Part shown: positions 18,313-29,016 of the stretch, piece by piece | Numbering within the stretch: the first letter of the stretch is position 1 | How the letters are laid out: every line of letters starts with the position of its first letter | Assembly (NCBI RefSeq): GCF_000372725.1 | Contig: NW_005197576.1 | Coordinates: 250,166 to 314,165 of the forward strand | From: Emiliania huxleyi CCMP1516 | Taxonomy: Eukaryota > Haptophyta > Isochrysidales > Noelaerhabdaceae | Direction: 5' to 3' | DNA: 64,000 bases | Program-made: the position numbers and the translations under genes | The notes under the pieces: generated by a model | What the model saw: the letters and a program-made list of their open reading frames with translations, nothing else | Databases searched by the model: none | Told to the model about the DNA's origin: nothing

Positions 18313-19681
18313 CTTTCCGACTGCAAAAAGGGACGCACGAGGCAAATCTGATGTTGGAGTGTTCCAATAGGAGCGAGGCCTCCTCCGTTGGGGGACCGAG
18401 ACAGTGACTAGGAAACGAGGGTTCCCCATTGTGTCCCCTTCGCGTGCGAGCGTGACACTGCACTTGGCGCCGAGCGCCTGCGGCTCAGACCTTGTGCAAG
18501 CCGACCCTCGGTGCGCGCACCTCATGGCTGTGCTCAAGGGGGCACTTCGACCGGCCTCGGCTGGGGGGGCGGGTTGTCCCGGTTGCGGACGTGCCTTCTG
18601 CAGCCCCCTGGGATGGGGATAGCACCCCAAAACTGCCCCTCGGCGGCATACAGCACTGCCAGCCAGCCTCTTCCTCCTCCTAAGGGCTGTACTATAGGCC
18701 ATATTGCGCGCCGCCTCCTACTGGCAGCCGGGCGGGCGCGCGCCGCGCGCGCCTCGGCGCACGCACGGCTCGGACGCAACATTCGAACGAGTACTGCCGC
18801 CTGGCCGCCTTAGGCTGCCGGGCGGCAGTACTCGCCTCGCAAGGCGCGCACCGGCTGCTCTGGCTGCTGCGCCGGCGGCCGCTGCGCTGGGGCCGCTGCT
18901 GCGCTGGCTGGCGAGCGGTACGACCGCCGGCGGCGCTGCACCCGCGCCTTCCCTCGCGGGCGCCGTCGCGCCGCGCGCGCCCAACTCTGCTGGCACACGG
19001 CACGCGTCGTCACTCAGCCGCGGAGACAGGCGGTGCAGCGCGCGAAGCGCGCGCGATCTCGTACTTTCGAGGCTGGATCCGGCCATTCCAAGGGTATACC
19101 TTTGAGAATCCCCAGCCGCCAGCGTCCCTCCCTCCTAGTCACAATCTCAATAAATTTGTCAATATCTCGACTCTCCAACACGAAGTGCTGCGATCGGGGT
19201 GCGCCCATTTCTTTTTCCTTTCTTTTTTTTGGGCCCTGTGGGCACCCTACCCTGGGAGCCCTAGGAGGTTGGTTGCTGATATCGTTCAATAACAGCGCAA
19301 CTGTTCGACCCAAGTTACGATAACGTTTGACAGTCACCGTCGTGCAGCAGCTTGTCAGCCCTCAGCCGAAGCTGGGGGGCCGGTCCCGTAGCCGAGAGAG
19401 CCCGCGCCGATGAGTTCGACGCGGTCGGGGGGGCCTGCGGAGAGGCCAGCGAGGTGGCGATCGCTGTACTTCATGGTGCCCTCGGTGGGGCGGCTGACAA
19501 GCCAGAGGTCGATACTCTGGACGACCCATAGGATGCCACGAATCACCGTCGTACGTAGCCGGGTCTTCGACTTTTTTCCGTGCCGAGCTAAATCTTGTGA
19601 CTTGTCACTTGCGTCGGCGAAAGCGAGATATTTTACCGTGACAGCTGGGACTCAAGGAATCGAGGCTTTCTAGTCAACCAC
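18313..19681. other. Repeat-containing intergenic region
   Basis: 18787-18835 is a perfect 14-bp hairpin: CGAGTACTGCCGCC ... GGCGGCAGTACTCG with a 19-base loop. 19203-19265 is the inverted copy of the retroelement tail seen at 18279-18312. 19285-19333 (CAACTGTTCGACCC, ATAACGTTTGACA) resembles the right end of the MITE at 55733-56145. No gene is supported. Confidence 0.5.
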
Positions 19682-21465
19682 TCACACCAAACACCCTTCA
19701 CACCCCCCACGCCCGCCACCCTTATTCCGGACCCCCACCCCTCGCCCTCTCCTCGCGATCCTCTCCTCCACCGCCGCCGCGGCCCGCTCCCCGACCAGCC
19801 CGCCCAGACGCCGCCGGCTCAGGCGCACCACCGCGGCGGTGTGGAACGAGCCGCACGCCACCGCCACCGTGCAGACGCCCGGGTCGCCAAACAGTGGCAG
19901 CCGGCGGGGCAGCTCGGCGTTGGCGCCCACCAGATCGCCCGTGCCGAGCTCGCCGTCGCCGTTGCGGCCGCACACGTGCAGCGCCCCCGTCTCGGAGAGC
20001 GCCACCAGGTGGCAGGCGCCGCACGCCACCTGCGCGATGGGCGTGCCCTCGAGCGCGCGCACGAGCCTCGGCGCGCGCTCCGCCTCGCGCCCTCCGTGGC
20101 CGAGCTGGCCGCACTCGTTGGCCCCAAATGTGACCATCCCGCCGCCGGCCACCACCGCCGCCGTGAAGAAGCCGCCGCAGGCCACCGTGCGCACCTCGAC
20201 ACCACAGGCAGTAAGCTTGGTGGCGCGCGTGTGGTGCGGTGCCACTGTGCGGGTGCCCAAAGTGGGCCGCGCGCCTTGACAGACACGAGCGCCGGCACCC
20301 GCTGCGGCCCGCTGATGCGACGAGCGCCACCGTCACCCAGCCCGAGCTGGCCGTCCCCGTTGTCGCCAAACATCCAGAGCCGGCCCTGTGGGCGGGAGCG
20401 GCACGCGAGGGTGAGCTAGGGCCGCCTCGTCGGATCTGAGAGCCCCGCAGAGCAAACCTTGGCCGAGAGCGCGGCCGAGTGGCTCACGCCCGCCGCCAGC
20501 CCGCAGACCGATCTGACATCTGGCACGAGCAGAGGAGCGTCGCCGCTCGACGCCGCCGGTGCACGTCCGCCGCCGCTCGGCGGTGGCGGCCGCGTCGCCG
20601 CCGGTGGGGGCGCCCTCGCGGCCCCGGAGCTCCACGCCGGCACGACGCCCCACTCGCAATCGTCGGACCAGTCCTCCGGCGTTGGCAAGGCCACCGGGGA
20701 CTGCGAGCGCACCACGACGCGTGGCTTCTCCGGGCTCATCCGTCCATTTCGGTCAATTTGTTCCCGCTGGCTCAGCCTTCGTCCGCCCGTCGGACTGGCA
20801 TACTCTCTCTCTCCCCCCCTCTGCGGCGGGGTTCTCCCTCCCTGCCTCTGGGATGAGATCGGAAGTACGCCGTGCCCGAGCTGTGGGGCCCCTGGCGGAC
20901 CCCAAGAGAAAACCACGCCCGAGCGTGTGAGGGCCAGCGAATGCACCGAGCCGCACGCTACCGCGGCCACGGAGGAATCGGCCTGGGCACTAGCAGCCGC
21001 TGCTCGGACTCCAGCGTCGACAGCGAGCGAGATGGCGGGCTCGGGTGCCTCACCGGGGCAGTCCCACAGCCTGCCGTCGCCGCCATCGCCCCACGCGTAC
21101 AGCTCTCCGCCCTCACCGGCGGCGAGCGCGTGCCTGTCGCCACACGCGAGCGAGGTGAGGCCGCCTCTCAGCCCAGTGACCCGTTGTGGGGTGCACACAC
21201 AGCTCGTGTCTCCTCGGACTGCTCCTTGGCCGAGCACGCCGCCGACGGCGGCGCCGAACGAAAACGCCCCGTCGGCCGTGAGCGCAAAAGTGGTGGCCGA
21301 GCCGCAGGAGACGCCACGTAGCTCCGTCGGGACAAGCGCGAGGACCACGCGAGGTACAGTCTCACTCAGCCGCTCTCCGTGCCCAAGCGCCCCGTACGAG
21401 CCGTCGCCCCACGTGAGGAGCACGCACACATCGTCGCTGGCCTCCATTCGGGGGTTGGCCTCCAT
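19682..21465 (-). CDS. RCC1-repeat protein
   Basis: A protein of RCC1 (regulator of chromosome condensation) repeats, which fold as a seven-bladed propeller; members act as Ran or other small-GTPase exchange factors or as scaffolds. From the ATG at 21465 (MEANPRM), blades are marked by LLTWGDGSYGALGHG, LACGDRHALAAG, VACGSVHSLAL, LWMFGDNGDGQLGLG, TVACGGFFTAAVV, FGANECGQLGHG, VCGRNGDGELGTG and VACGSFHTAAVV. Introns: 20457-20386 (GT-AG), 20274-20216 (59 nt, GC-AG, joining VSVK to LTACGVEV), and one inside the first long frame at about 20880-20740 that interrupts QLGHG/SPEKPRVVV. The C-terminus beyond the last blade is short and basic. It is divergent from the hydrolase at 21646, 180 bases apart. 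Confidence 0.85.
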
Positions 21466-21645
21466 TTGGGGGATGGCCTCGGGAGCGCAGCGCTCCGCGC
21501 AGCGACGGACGCGTGATGTTTTGTAACGAACTGGATGAACGAAAAAGAAGGAAATTATTAAAAAAGAAGAGAAGTTTGCGTCATCGACGCGTGCGTCCCC
21601 CTCGGAAGAGAGACGCGTGCTCCGCACTGCCAACAGCCCCCTGCC

Positions 21646-22764
21646 ATGCCGAAGCGGACGGTCTTCTACGCGCCTCCGTCGCAGCACTTTGAGCGTTCGC
21701 TCGACGTCTACAGCCCAACCAGCTCGCCTGGCACGGACCACACTCCTCCGCTCGTCATCATGGTTGTTGGGTCGGGCTGGATTGGCCACCGCGCTGGCAT
21801 CTACCGCGTCTTTGACTGGTGGAATGCGGCCGGACCTGCGACAGTCGCATCTGTGGGCTGCACGTGTGTGTGCGTCCGACACCGTGGCGCTTTCCCTCGG
21901 CCGCCGCCTGGTGCGATTGCCTTTGCGCTCGCATGCGCAGCTGCGCTAGCAGGCGGCTTCCCATGGTCTGTTTGCGTGCTGCTTCTGTACGGCGCGTGGC
22001 TCTTGGCCGCACGTGGTGCCGCAACGCACGAGGCAATGATGGATGACGTCGCGCAAGCTCTCGTTTGGGTGCGCAGCCACCGTGCTGAGCTGGCGCCGCC
22101 GGACGCCAAGCTCATCATAGGCGGCTACTCCTCGGGAGGGCATGTTGCTGTCTCGCTGCTGCAGCGGCCCGACAAGCTCGCTCACTTTGGCCTCCCCCCG
22201 GCGGCTGGCTGCGACGGCATCCTCCTGCTCTCGGGTGTGCTCGCTACGCGCGCGGGTCCGCTGCTGCCAGGCACCGCGTCGCCCTAGGTCAGGAGGGTGC
22301 CTGATGCCGCGACTCGCCCACGCCCTCCCCCGCCGCTCAGACGTCACGTCGGCCCGCCTCCTCGCGTGGCTCCTGCAGCGCGTTCTCTTTGGCGAGGCGC
22401 TGCCGTCGCCCCTGCACACCGTGGAGAAGAGCCCCGCGGTCCCGCACCTCCTCGTCCACTGCCACCACGAGGCCTTTGGACTGCCGCTGTTTGAGCCCGC
22501 CCTCAGCCACCTCCTCTGCACACCACAGTTTGCTCCGGCGCTGCGGGCGGCGGGCGTGCCGGTGCGCTGGCAGAGCAGAGAGAGGCGCCACGCCCTCGCT
22601 GCTCCTCGGCAGACTAACACGCTGCCAACTAGGTACGAGTCGAGGGCGTGCCAAGCGACCACTGGACGATCCTTGCGAGCGAGCCGCTCGCAAACGCCCT
22701 CCGGAGGACGCTGTTGGAGGAGAGGTGGCCGAGTGAGCGAGACGGGAAGGAGGGGGCACGCTGA
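21646..22764 (+). CDS. Alpha/beta hydrolase (carboxylesterase, ICME-like)
   Basis: A 325-residue alpha/beta-hydrolase in three exons: 21646-22270, 22341-22561, 22633-22764. The nucleophile elbow is GYSSGGHV; the C-terminal EGVPSDHWTIL supplies the catalytic His. The region VIMVVGSGWIGHRAGIYR takes the place of the oxyanion HGGxW of isoprenylcysteine methylesterase-type enzymes, to which overall layout is closest; here the first residues are changed (VGSGW). Two hydrophobic stretches (AIAFALACAAALAGG, WSVCVLLLYGAWLL) suggest membrane association. Intron 1 is GC-AG (P-G/AC junction gives Asp); intron 2 is GT-AG, restoring GVPVRVEGVPSDHW. Substrate not predictable. Confidence 0.82.
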
Positions 22765-24293
22765 TGTGTCGGACGGGGCACGCTGATTTGAGGGGAGGCG
22801 GGGCGGAAGCTCACTCCTGCTACTGCGTGCAGGGGAGCTGGGGGAAGCCGGACGGGCGGTACCGGGCGCCAGGCGGGGGAGCGGCGGGCGCGGACAGGCC
22901 GCTCAGACCCGGCACATGAGGTAGAGCGTGAGAGGGCGAGTCCCGTCGCGGGACAGCCCGTCCCCGCGAGCCGGAGGATTGCACCGAGAGGATTGCGCGG
23001 ACCCGCGGCATCGAAGTTCGAACACCATCGTCCCAGATCGAGCACACGCATACCCCGCGCGCCGTGGCGAGTCACAGACTACTATAATAAGTCAAATCAC
23101 ATTATTGCCTATTACTACTGTGGTAGGCTAAAGTCTGCCCAGGTTGTGAGGGACACGATCCCGGCGTGAACACAACTCACTGACGGATATCCGCTCCTGA
23201 CAGTGGGGCACGCGCCGCAGTGCGGCGCGTGCCACTGTCTTTGTTTGAAGTTAAAAGTCGAATCAGAGCGCCGTCGGCGCTGTCCCTCGTTTTCCTCCCA
23301 CGGACCGCCCGTCCGGCACCGCTCCGGGACGCACGCGCCGGCGAAGCACCATCAAGCTGCTGTACGGCCCCGGCATCGCCTTCCCAGGCTTAGAGCCGTA
23401 GCTAGACTGAGAGATATTGTAAATAAATAAAGAAAACGGTCAAACTCTGAGACGAGATGGGATTTAGGGACGTGTGTCCCCGCCCTGCACGATCTTGTTG
23501 TGAGGGATCTTCAATCCGTGTCCCCTCACCCCTCGTCACAACCCGACACGGAAGAGCGGCACATGGTTGATCTCTACAATATATACACTGACACTGAACC
23601 TCCCAGAGCTCGTCCCGGTCCGTCACGGCCATCCTTGGCCTCCGGAGGGCCCCCGGCCGCGGGCGCGCGGTGCGGCGGCGTCACAAATCCGACCACAGAT
23701 AGCACCGGGACGCGGTCGGGGGATCTGAGGCCCAGTGAGGCGTATGCATTGCCCATCCAGGGCTATCACCTGGACCCATCAACAGGCACCTGCGGCGCCG
23801 TGCTCAGGAGCTGCTGTTCACACCTGTTCAGACTTTGGTATAAATTAAAAAACGCCGTTCCCTCGCCCACACTTAGCGCGACACCAAGTCCAAACGATGC
23901 GGGTTGCGGCGTCATGGCACATGGCGCTTGGCGGCGCACAGCTGCCCCTCGGTCTCTCACTCTCACACGTCCGGCTTGTACACACGATCCGTCCGCCCAG
24001 GTGATCTCGACCTCACCACTCTCGCCCGGCCTCTCTCTCTCTCTTTCTCTCTCCCTCCCTCTGACGTGAGCCTCCACACCCCATCCGCCGTGCGCACGCC
24101 CCGAACGCACGAGGAGCCCCGTGACGCATCACACACGCTCCCAGCCCCCTCCGCCTCTGCGCTCGAGTCCTCCCCTCCCCACTCGCCGAGAGCCTCGCTC
24201 AGGGTGACCGATAAGGTGACCGATAAGGTGACCGAAACGGTGACCGAAGCCGCCGGCAGCGCGCTCGTCGCGACCGCCCGACGCGGCGCAGCC
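22765..24293. other. Intergenic; no gene recognised
   Basis: 23430-23560 is a dispersed repeat (listed separately). 24203-24250 is a short tandem array of GGTGACCGATAA-like 12-mers just 3' of the coiled-coil gene. 24035-24062 is a CT microsatellite. The other open frames have the composition of shadows. Confidence 0.4.
23430..23560. repeat. Dispersed repeat shared with 41385-41505
   Basis: GTCAA-CTCTGAGACGAGATGGGAT, GGACRTGTGTCCCCGCC, and CCCCTCACCCC-CTCGTCACAACCCGACAC occur in the same order and orientation in both places, with small indels. Unit ~125 bases; no coding content. Confidence 0.8.
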
Positions 24294-25434
24294 TCACGGG
24301 GCGGCGCGGACCGGCGTGAGCGGGGCCGTGGCGAGCCGCTGCAAGTCGTCGATGAGGCGCTGCTTCGAGTCGAGGTGCTCGCGCCGCAGCGTCTCCGCCT
24401 CGTTGCGCGAGGTCTCGAGGACACTCAGCTTAGCCTGCACGGCGAGTGGAGGCGTGTCGTGGCGCGGAGGAGGGGCGGAGAGAGGCGGGAGGAGGCCGGC
24501 AGAGGCAAAAAAGAGGCAGGCGGGGGAGAGGGAGGCGGGGGAGAGGGGGGCGGGGGAGAGGGGCGGGGTGCGAGGCGAGCGCCTTGAGCTCCTCGAGAGG
24601 GGCGTGCATCTCCTCCAGCTTTGCGAGCTCCTTCTCCACCCGATCCTGCGGGCCGGGCGGAGGTCAGCCTCCCTCGCCCCTCGCCCTCTCCCTCTGCCCT
24701 CTCCCTCTGCCCTCTCCCTCTGCCCTCTCCCTCTGCCCTCTCCCTCTGCCCTCTGCCCTCTCCCTCTCCGCAGCCGCCTGTTGCTCCGCAAAGGCCGCCT
24801 CGACCTGGTCGAGCTTCGGCGCCAGCTCGTCGATCCCCGCCTGGTGCAGCTTGACGTCCTCCGCGCTCGCCGCCGCGTCCTTCTCGCACGCCGCCGCCTC
24901 TGCACGCAGCGCGGCCACCTTTGCCTCCCGGGCCGCCTTCTCGGCCGCCGCGCGCCGCCGCTCGTCCTCGACTCTGGCGTGGACAGCGGCGGTGGCGCCG
25001 ACGGTGAGCGCGTACTTGATCTCGGTGTCTGGGTCCGCCGAGCCGAAGAGCCCGCTCAGCATCGAGCTCGACGCTGGACAGTGCCACGAAATAGTCACCT
25101 CGCCCGAGCCCTCCACCTCGGCGATGCCCTTGTCGTCGCTGCCGCTCATCGAGGTGAGCACCAGCGGCTCGGGCTCGGGCTGCGGCTGATCAGGGTCGGC
25201 CGGCTGCGCCATAGCGATCGGAACGGCGCGGTCCGTCCAAGCCGTGCCGACATGCTCTCCGAGGCTGTAGCGCTGACCCGGCAGGGGCAGGAACGTCACG
25301 GTGAACTCGACGGGGTCGGCCGAGGACCAGGACCACTCGACGGTGGAGGGCCCGTCCACGTTGAAGGGCAGCGCGAGCCGTGAGCAGACGAGGCCTTGCG
25401 AGCTCGCCGTGAACTGGCTGGAGGATGACGACAT
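24294..25434 (-). CDS. GOLD-like domain plus coiled-coil protein
   Basis: Three exons: 25434 to about 24770, 24645-24583 and 24434-24294. The N-terminal ~130 residues look like a GOLD (Golgi dynamics) beta-sandwich: TVEWSWSSADPVEFTVTF, later GEVTISWHCPASSSML and DTEIKYALTVGA, the WxW...F and GxxxxxW...KxxxYxL pattern. A long Ala/Glu/Lys-rich coiled coil follows (ARVEDERRRAAAEKAAREA, KLDQVEAAFAEQQAAAERER), continuing over the exon joins DRVEKELAKLEEMHAPLEELK and AKLSVLETSRNEAETLRREH. Intron 1 contains a 13-bp CCCTCTCCCTCTG array (24680-24770), and intron 2 is GC-AG. A role in secretory trafficking is suggested by the domain only. Confidence 0.65.
24680..24772. repeat. 13-bp minisatellite inside an intron
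   Basis: About six units of CCCTCTCCCTCTG, within intron 1 of the GOLD-like gene. On the coding (minus) strand it is a purine tract. Confidence 0.85.
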
Positions 25435-26205
25435 TGCTCACGTCGAAGTCTGTGGGAGAAGAAATCGTGCGCATGACTGCGACCGCGCACCCCCGGGGCT
25501 AGGGCTCTCTAGCCCGTAACCCGATCCCAATCGTCCGGCCAACTGGGTGCGCTTCTGAGCTCCCCGGTCCTGGGCGTGCGGCAACTAACTGCACTCCAAG
25601 TGCTCCAAGTGCGGCGCTCGTGAGTCGTCTCTCTGAGGGGGCGTAGTCAGAGGCAGTTGCGCCTAGCAGTTCACCGCTTTCTCTTTTGCGGGGGGGGGGG
25701 GGGGATTGGTCGCACAGGCGTCGTCGCCGAGCGCGCATCTGCGCAAGCCCCACCTCGCAGAGACGAACGAACGATGACTGGTCGGCCCTTGCGCGGCCTT
25801 GCCGGAATTCCCTTGCCGCAGCGGCTAGCGCAAGGGCCGGAGGATGTGCGCATATGTGCGGCCGTCTGCCGCCTCGGCGCTCGGGCATGATGAACTCGAG
25901 TTTCCGACGCGCTCGTCCTCGTGTCTGGTAACAGACACGGATCGGTCGCCGGTGGGCTCAGCCAATCGCCTCCAGCAAATGCTTCATCACACGGACGAGA
26001 CGCGTTCGTTGCTGCGAGGCGGCCACCGAGCCTTCCTGCAAAGAGTTCGGATACGCCAGCCTGTTGTCGGCGTGATCGCCACTGGGCTTAGCTGAGGGTC
26101 AGGGAGCCGGTGGTATAGCAGCCACTGCGCAGCACGCGAGCAACCGTACCCGGATGCGAGAGAGAGAGATTTTTAGCAATACCAAACAAATCTAACACTC
26201 ACACG
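25435..26205. other. Intergenic with CACTTGGAG motif upstream of the GOLD-like gene
   Basis: 25578-25612 reads CAACTAACTGCACTCCAAG then TGCTCCAAGTGC: the recurrent motif, ~145 bases upstream of the minus-strand start at 25434. 25689-25703 is a G-run. The remainder shows no gene. Confidence 0.55.
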
Positions 26206-26979
26206 TCATTTGGGGCCTGGAGCCCTGTTCACGCGCGCGCGAGACGTGCAGACAGGGTTGCCAGGTGAGAGCGAATGGCGCGGTTCACGCCTCGCACAAC
26301 AGAGAGAGAGAGATGCGCTCTGCATGGTGGGACATATAAAAGAGAGCGAGTACTTGGGCGAGTAGGCCGTGCGGTCGACGCTGCCGCGCGCGACTTTGCG
26401 CGCGAGGCGGCGCAGCTTGAGAACGGCGGTGGGCGAGAAGCCGCCGCCGAACGTCTCGTGGAGCAGCAGGTTGAAGTTGTTGCGCTTGACAAAGATCGCG
26501 TCGTGGTAGAAACCGCGATGCGCCTTGACGTAGCCGTGGCCGGTCTTGTGGGAGAAGGGTTGGCCGGGCTGCCCGCGCGCCTTGCAGCCCATGTTTAGGC
26601 GGCGGGCCTTCTCTTCGGTGTTACCAAAGGCGTAGGAGTGGCCAACGGAGGCGGGCGTGCCGCCACTCGAGGCGTTGCCAACGCCCGGCGAGGAGGTCTT
26701 GAGGAGGGGCGTCCAGAGCTTGACTTCATTCACGTCATCGCACCCTCCTGGTCCCGCATGGGGTTCTGCGAGGTCAGTCTTGTACCCCTCGTTGTACTGC
26801 CGGGTGAGCTCTGGTTTCTCCTTGTCGCCGTGCACGACCGGCGCGTTGGCCGGGGCGCGCATCGCGTCCGCCCAGGCGGCGAGGACGCCGTCGTGGGGCC
26901 GCCGGTGGTGGGCCTTGTTTTTGTTTTGTTCGGATGCGTGCCTTGTCCGCTCGGTTGGTATTGCCTTCATATGTCGCAA
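26206..26979 (-). CDS. Dispersed D...EVK family protein, copy 2
   Basis: 257 residues, about 60% identical by eye to copy 1 over the core: PHDGVLAAWAD, EKPELTRQYNEGYKTDLAEP, NEVKLWTPLL, YAFGNTEEKARRLNMGCK, TGHGYVKAHRG-YHDAIFVKRN, LLLHETFGGGFSPTAV and GSVDRTAYSP. It begins near the family's PHDGVL segment after an unrelated KNKAHH start, and the C-terminus diverges after SFICPTM into a basic tail where copy 1 continues, so it is probably truncated at both ends. The D/ExK spacing is kept. Confidence 0.55.
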   Translation of the reverse strand: MRHMKAIPTERTRHASEQNKNKAHHRRPHDGVLAAWADAMRAPANAPVVHGDKEKPELTRQYNEGYKTDLAEPHAGPGGCDDVNEVKLWTPLLKTSSPGVGNASSGGTPASVGHSYAFGNTEEKARRLNMGCKARGQPGQPFSHKTGHGYVKAHRGFYHDAIFVKRNNFNLLLHETFGGGFSPTAVLKLRRLARKVARGSVDRTAYSPKYSLSFICPTMQSASLSLCCARREPRHSLSPGNPVCTSRARVNRAPGPK

Positions 26980-27648
26980 AGACTCCAGATATAACTCTAC
27001 GTGGCCACTATTTCTCGCATCCCAAAGATTCCAACCAGTGTAGGCTCAGACCGTCCCTGGTCCCGGTGAGCCGGCCGTCAACACCGTCGCTGCCGGCGCG
27101 GCCGCTCACCTGTCCCGTCCTCCTGTGACCTGTGTAACCCTAGTGCCTAGACTTGTCTCTTGTGGTGCTGGGCAGGCCGAACATGCTCATGCAAAAATCT
27201 CTCTCTCTTCCGAACATGCACAAGAAAACCGTGGAAAACGGTTAAAATGGCACCGATTTACGATTTTCCGGCTGCGCGCGCATCATTCGGCCACGGCCAC
27301 GGCGCCAAAAAATTGCTTGCCGAAGTCCGTTTTCAGTGGACGGGCGGACAAATTTAGTGCCTGGGAGCCCCTTTTGTGTTTTGTCCCCTTTTAGAGTTTT
27401 TGCCTTCTAAGCCCTTGGTTGGTGAGAGAGAGAGAGAGTTGTTGTGTTGGTTGGTTGGCCTTGCTGCTACTTTTTCAGTGTATGTAGCTCTTACGTACTT
27501 TTTGAGCTCGGGTGCGCTCTGCGATGACGTGAAAATTGTGACCAAAATCCGCTGTGATCAAGAGGAAGTAAGCTCGTACGGCACCATCGCACTAGGCACC
27601 CCGGCAAACTAAAGGTCCGGAGTTCAGCCCTTATTCTTCTTCGAGCCA
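26980..27648. other. Intergenic; probable 5' region of the FAM210-like gene
   Basis: No gene. AT-richer than its surroundings at 27180-27420. A GA microsatellite is at 27425-27440. Nothing else identified. Confidence 0.35.
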
Positions 27649-28278
27649 ATGTGGGCCGCCCACCGCTGCTCGCCGCATCTCGCGCTCCTGCTTGCCGTGC
27701 TGGCCGGCCTCGCCGCTCCTGCCGCGGGCGTCGTCGCCCTGATCGCGCCGCCCTCCGCGCGAGCGCTCTCTGCTGCCGCGCCGCGCCGCCGCGCCGCCGC
27801 GCCGCTCCTCGTCCTCGGCGGTGGCGGGCAGCAGCAGGAGCAGCAGGAGCAGCAGCGCTCGCCCGACGAGGTGGCGGAAAAGTACGGCCTCGAGGCGGGC
27901 CTCTTCAGCGCGCTCCGCAGCGGAGGCAAGGGCGGCGGCGGCGGCGGCGATGACGGCGAGGGCGGCGGCATGGCCAAGGCGGGCGACCTGCTCAAGCGGT
28001 ACGGCGGCGCATACCTGCTCACGTCGACGTCGCTCGCGCTGGTCTCCTTCACGCTGTGCTACCTCGCCATCGACAATGGGGTGGACGTCGCGTCGCTGCT
28101 GCAAAAGGTCAACATTGAGACCACCTCCACCTCCGAGACGGTGGGCACCGTCGGGCTGGCCTACGCGGTGCACAAGGCCGCGTCGCCAATCCGCTTCCCG
28201 CCGACCGTCGCGCTCACGCCGATCGTCGCGCGCAAAGTGTTTGGGCAGCAGGTGGAGGAGGAGGGCGAAGCCGAGTAG
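27649..28278 (+). CDS. FAM210/DUF1279 membrane protein, organelle-targeted
   Basis: 209 residues, single exon. The N-terminus has a hydrophobic segment (LALLLAVLAGLAAPAAGVVAL) followed by an Arg/Ala-rich stretch: a bipartite presequence of the kind used for secondary plastids, though a mitochondrial route is not excluded. After a Gln/Gly linker comes DUF1279: LKRYGGAYLLTSTSLALVSF, TLCYLAIDNGVDV, then ETVGTVGLAYAVHKAASPIRFP and VALTPIVARKVF. In plants and algae this family sits in chloroplast or mitochondrial inner membranes; molecular role poorly known. It ends in an acidic tail EEEGEAE. Confidence 0.8.
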   Translation: MWAAHRCSPHLALLLAVLAGLAAPAAGVVALIAPPSARALSAAAPRRRAAAPLLVLGGGGQQQEQQEQQRSPDEVAEKYGLEAGLFSALRSGGKGGGGGGDDGEGGGMAKAGDLLKRYGGAYLLTSTSLALVSFTLCYLAIDNGVDVASLLQKVNIETTSTSETVGTVGLAYAVHKAASPIRFPPTVALTPIVARKVFGQQVEEEGEAE

Positions 28279-29016
28279 GGAGGGGGACGGCCGGCCTCTG
28301 GAGGCCAGAGACGGAGGCGCTTTGACCGCTGCGGGCGTCCGCTGCGGGCGTCCGCTGCAGGCGGGCGATTCGTGCTCCGCTCGCGTAGCATGTGTGCTGT
28401 GATCAGGAGTGAGAGACAGTGGGGAGATGAGGAGGAGACGCGCCGTTTGGGGGGGCGTTGGTGAGCTGGGGAGAGCGTTTAGCGCGGCTGGAGGAGCAAC
28501 GAGCATTAGCAGCGTGAGTCAGCTGCGTGGCGCATAGAGTAGTGCGGCATCTAGCATCGCGCAGTTTCTGTACGTATACTACTTGGGAATGCACTTGGGA
28601 ATCGTTGCGATTGTTGGCGTTGTGTGTGCCCCTGTGCCTAGAACTACATCTGAGCCCTCTGCCAACTGAGTTTGAGCGCGGCTGTGTGCTCTGTGCACCT
28701 CCCTCTCATGCCTCAACGCGCTCAAGAGCGCCCTTCGCAAAGAATAATGTTCTATAACTATAATGGTAAAAAGGGTTAACAGCACAGTCAGCACACGTTT
28801 TTGGCCGGTGCATCTCGCCCCGAGCACAATATATGCTGCAGGTGCAGCAACGCGCGGATGCAGACCGTGTGCTCCGTGGCACGGCCCGGCCGAGGGAGAC
28901 CACGGAGAGAGAGCGGCGCGGACACACAAAGAAGCGGCGCCAACCGACGGCGACGGCGGGGGGGGGGGGGGGGCTGCCCGTGAGTGTGGGCCTTGATTGT
29001 GTGTGGCTTAGCCGGG
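28279..29016. other. Intergenic between two convergent genes
   Basis: A tandem CGTCCGCTGCGGG pair lies at 28330-28355 and a G17 run at 28958-28974. GCACTTGGGAATC at 28591 weakly resembles the recurrent motif. No gene. Confidence 0.35.
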
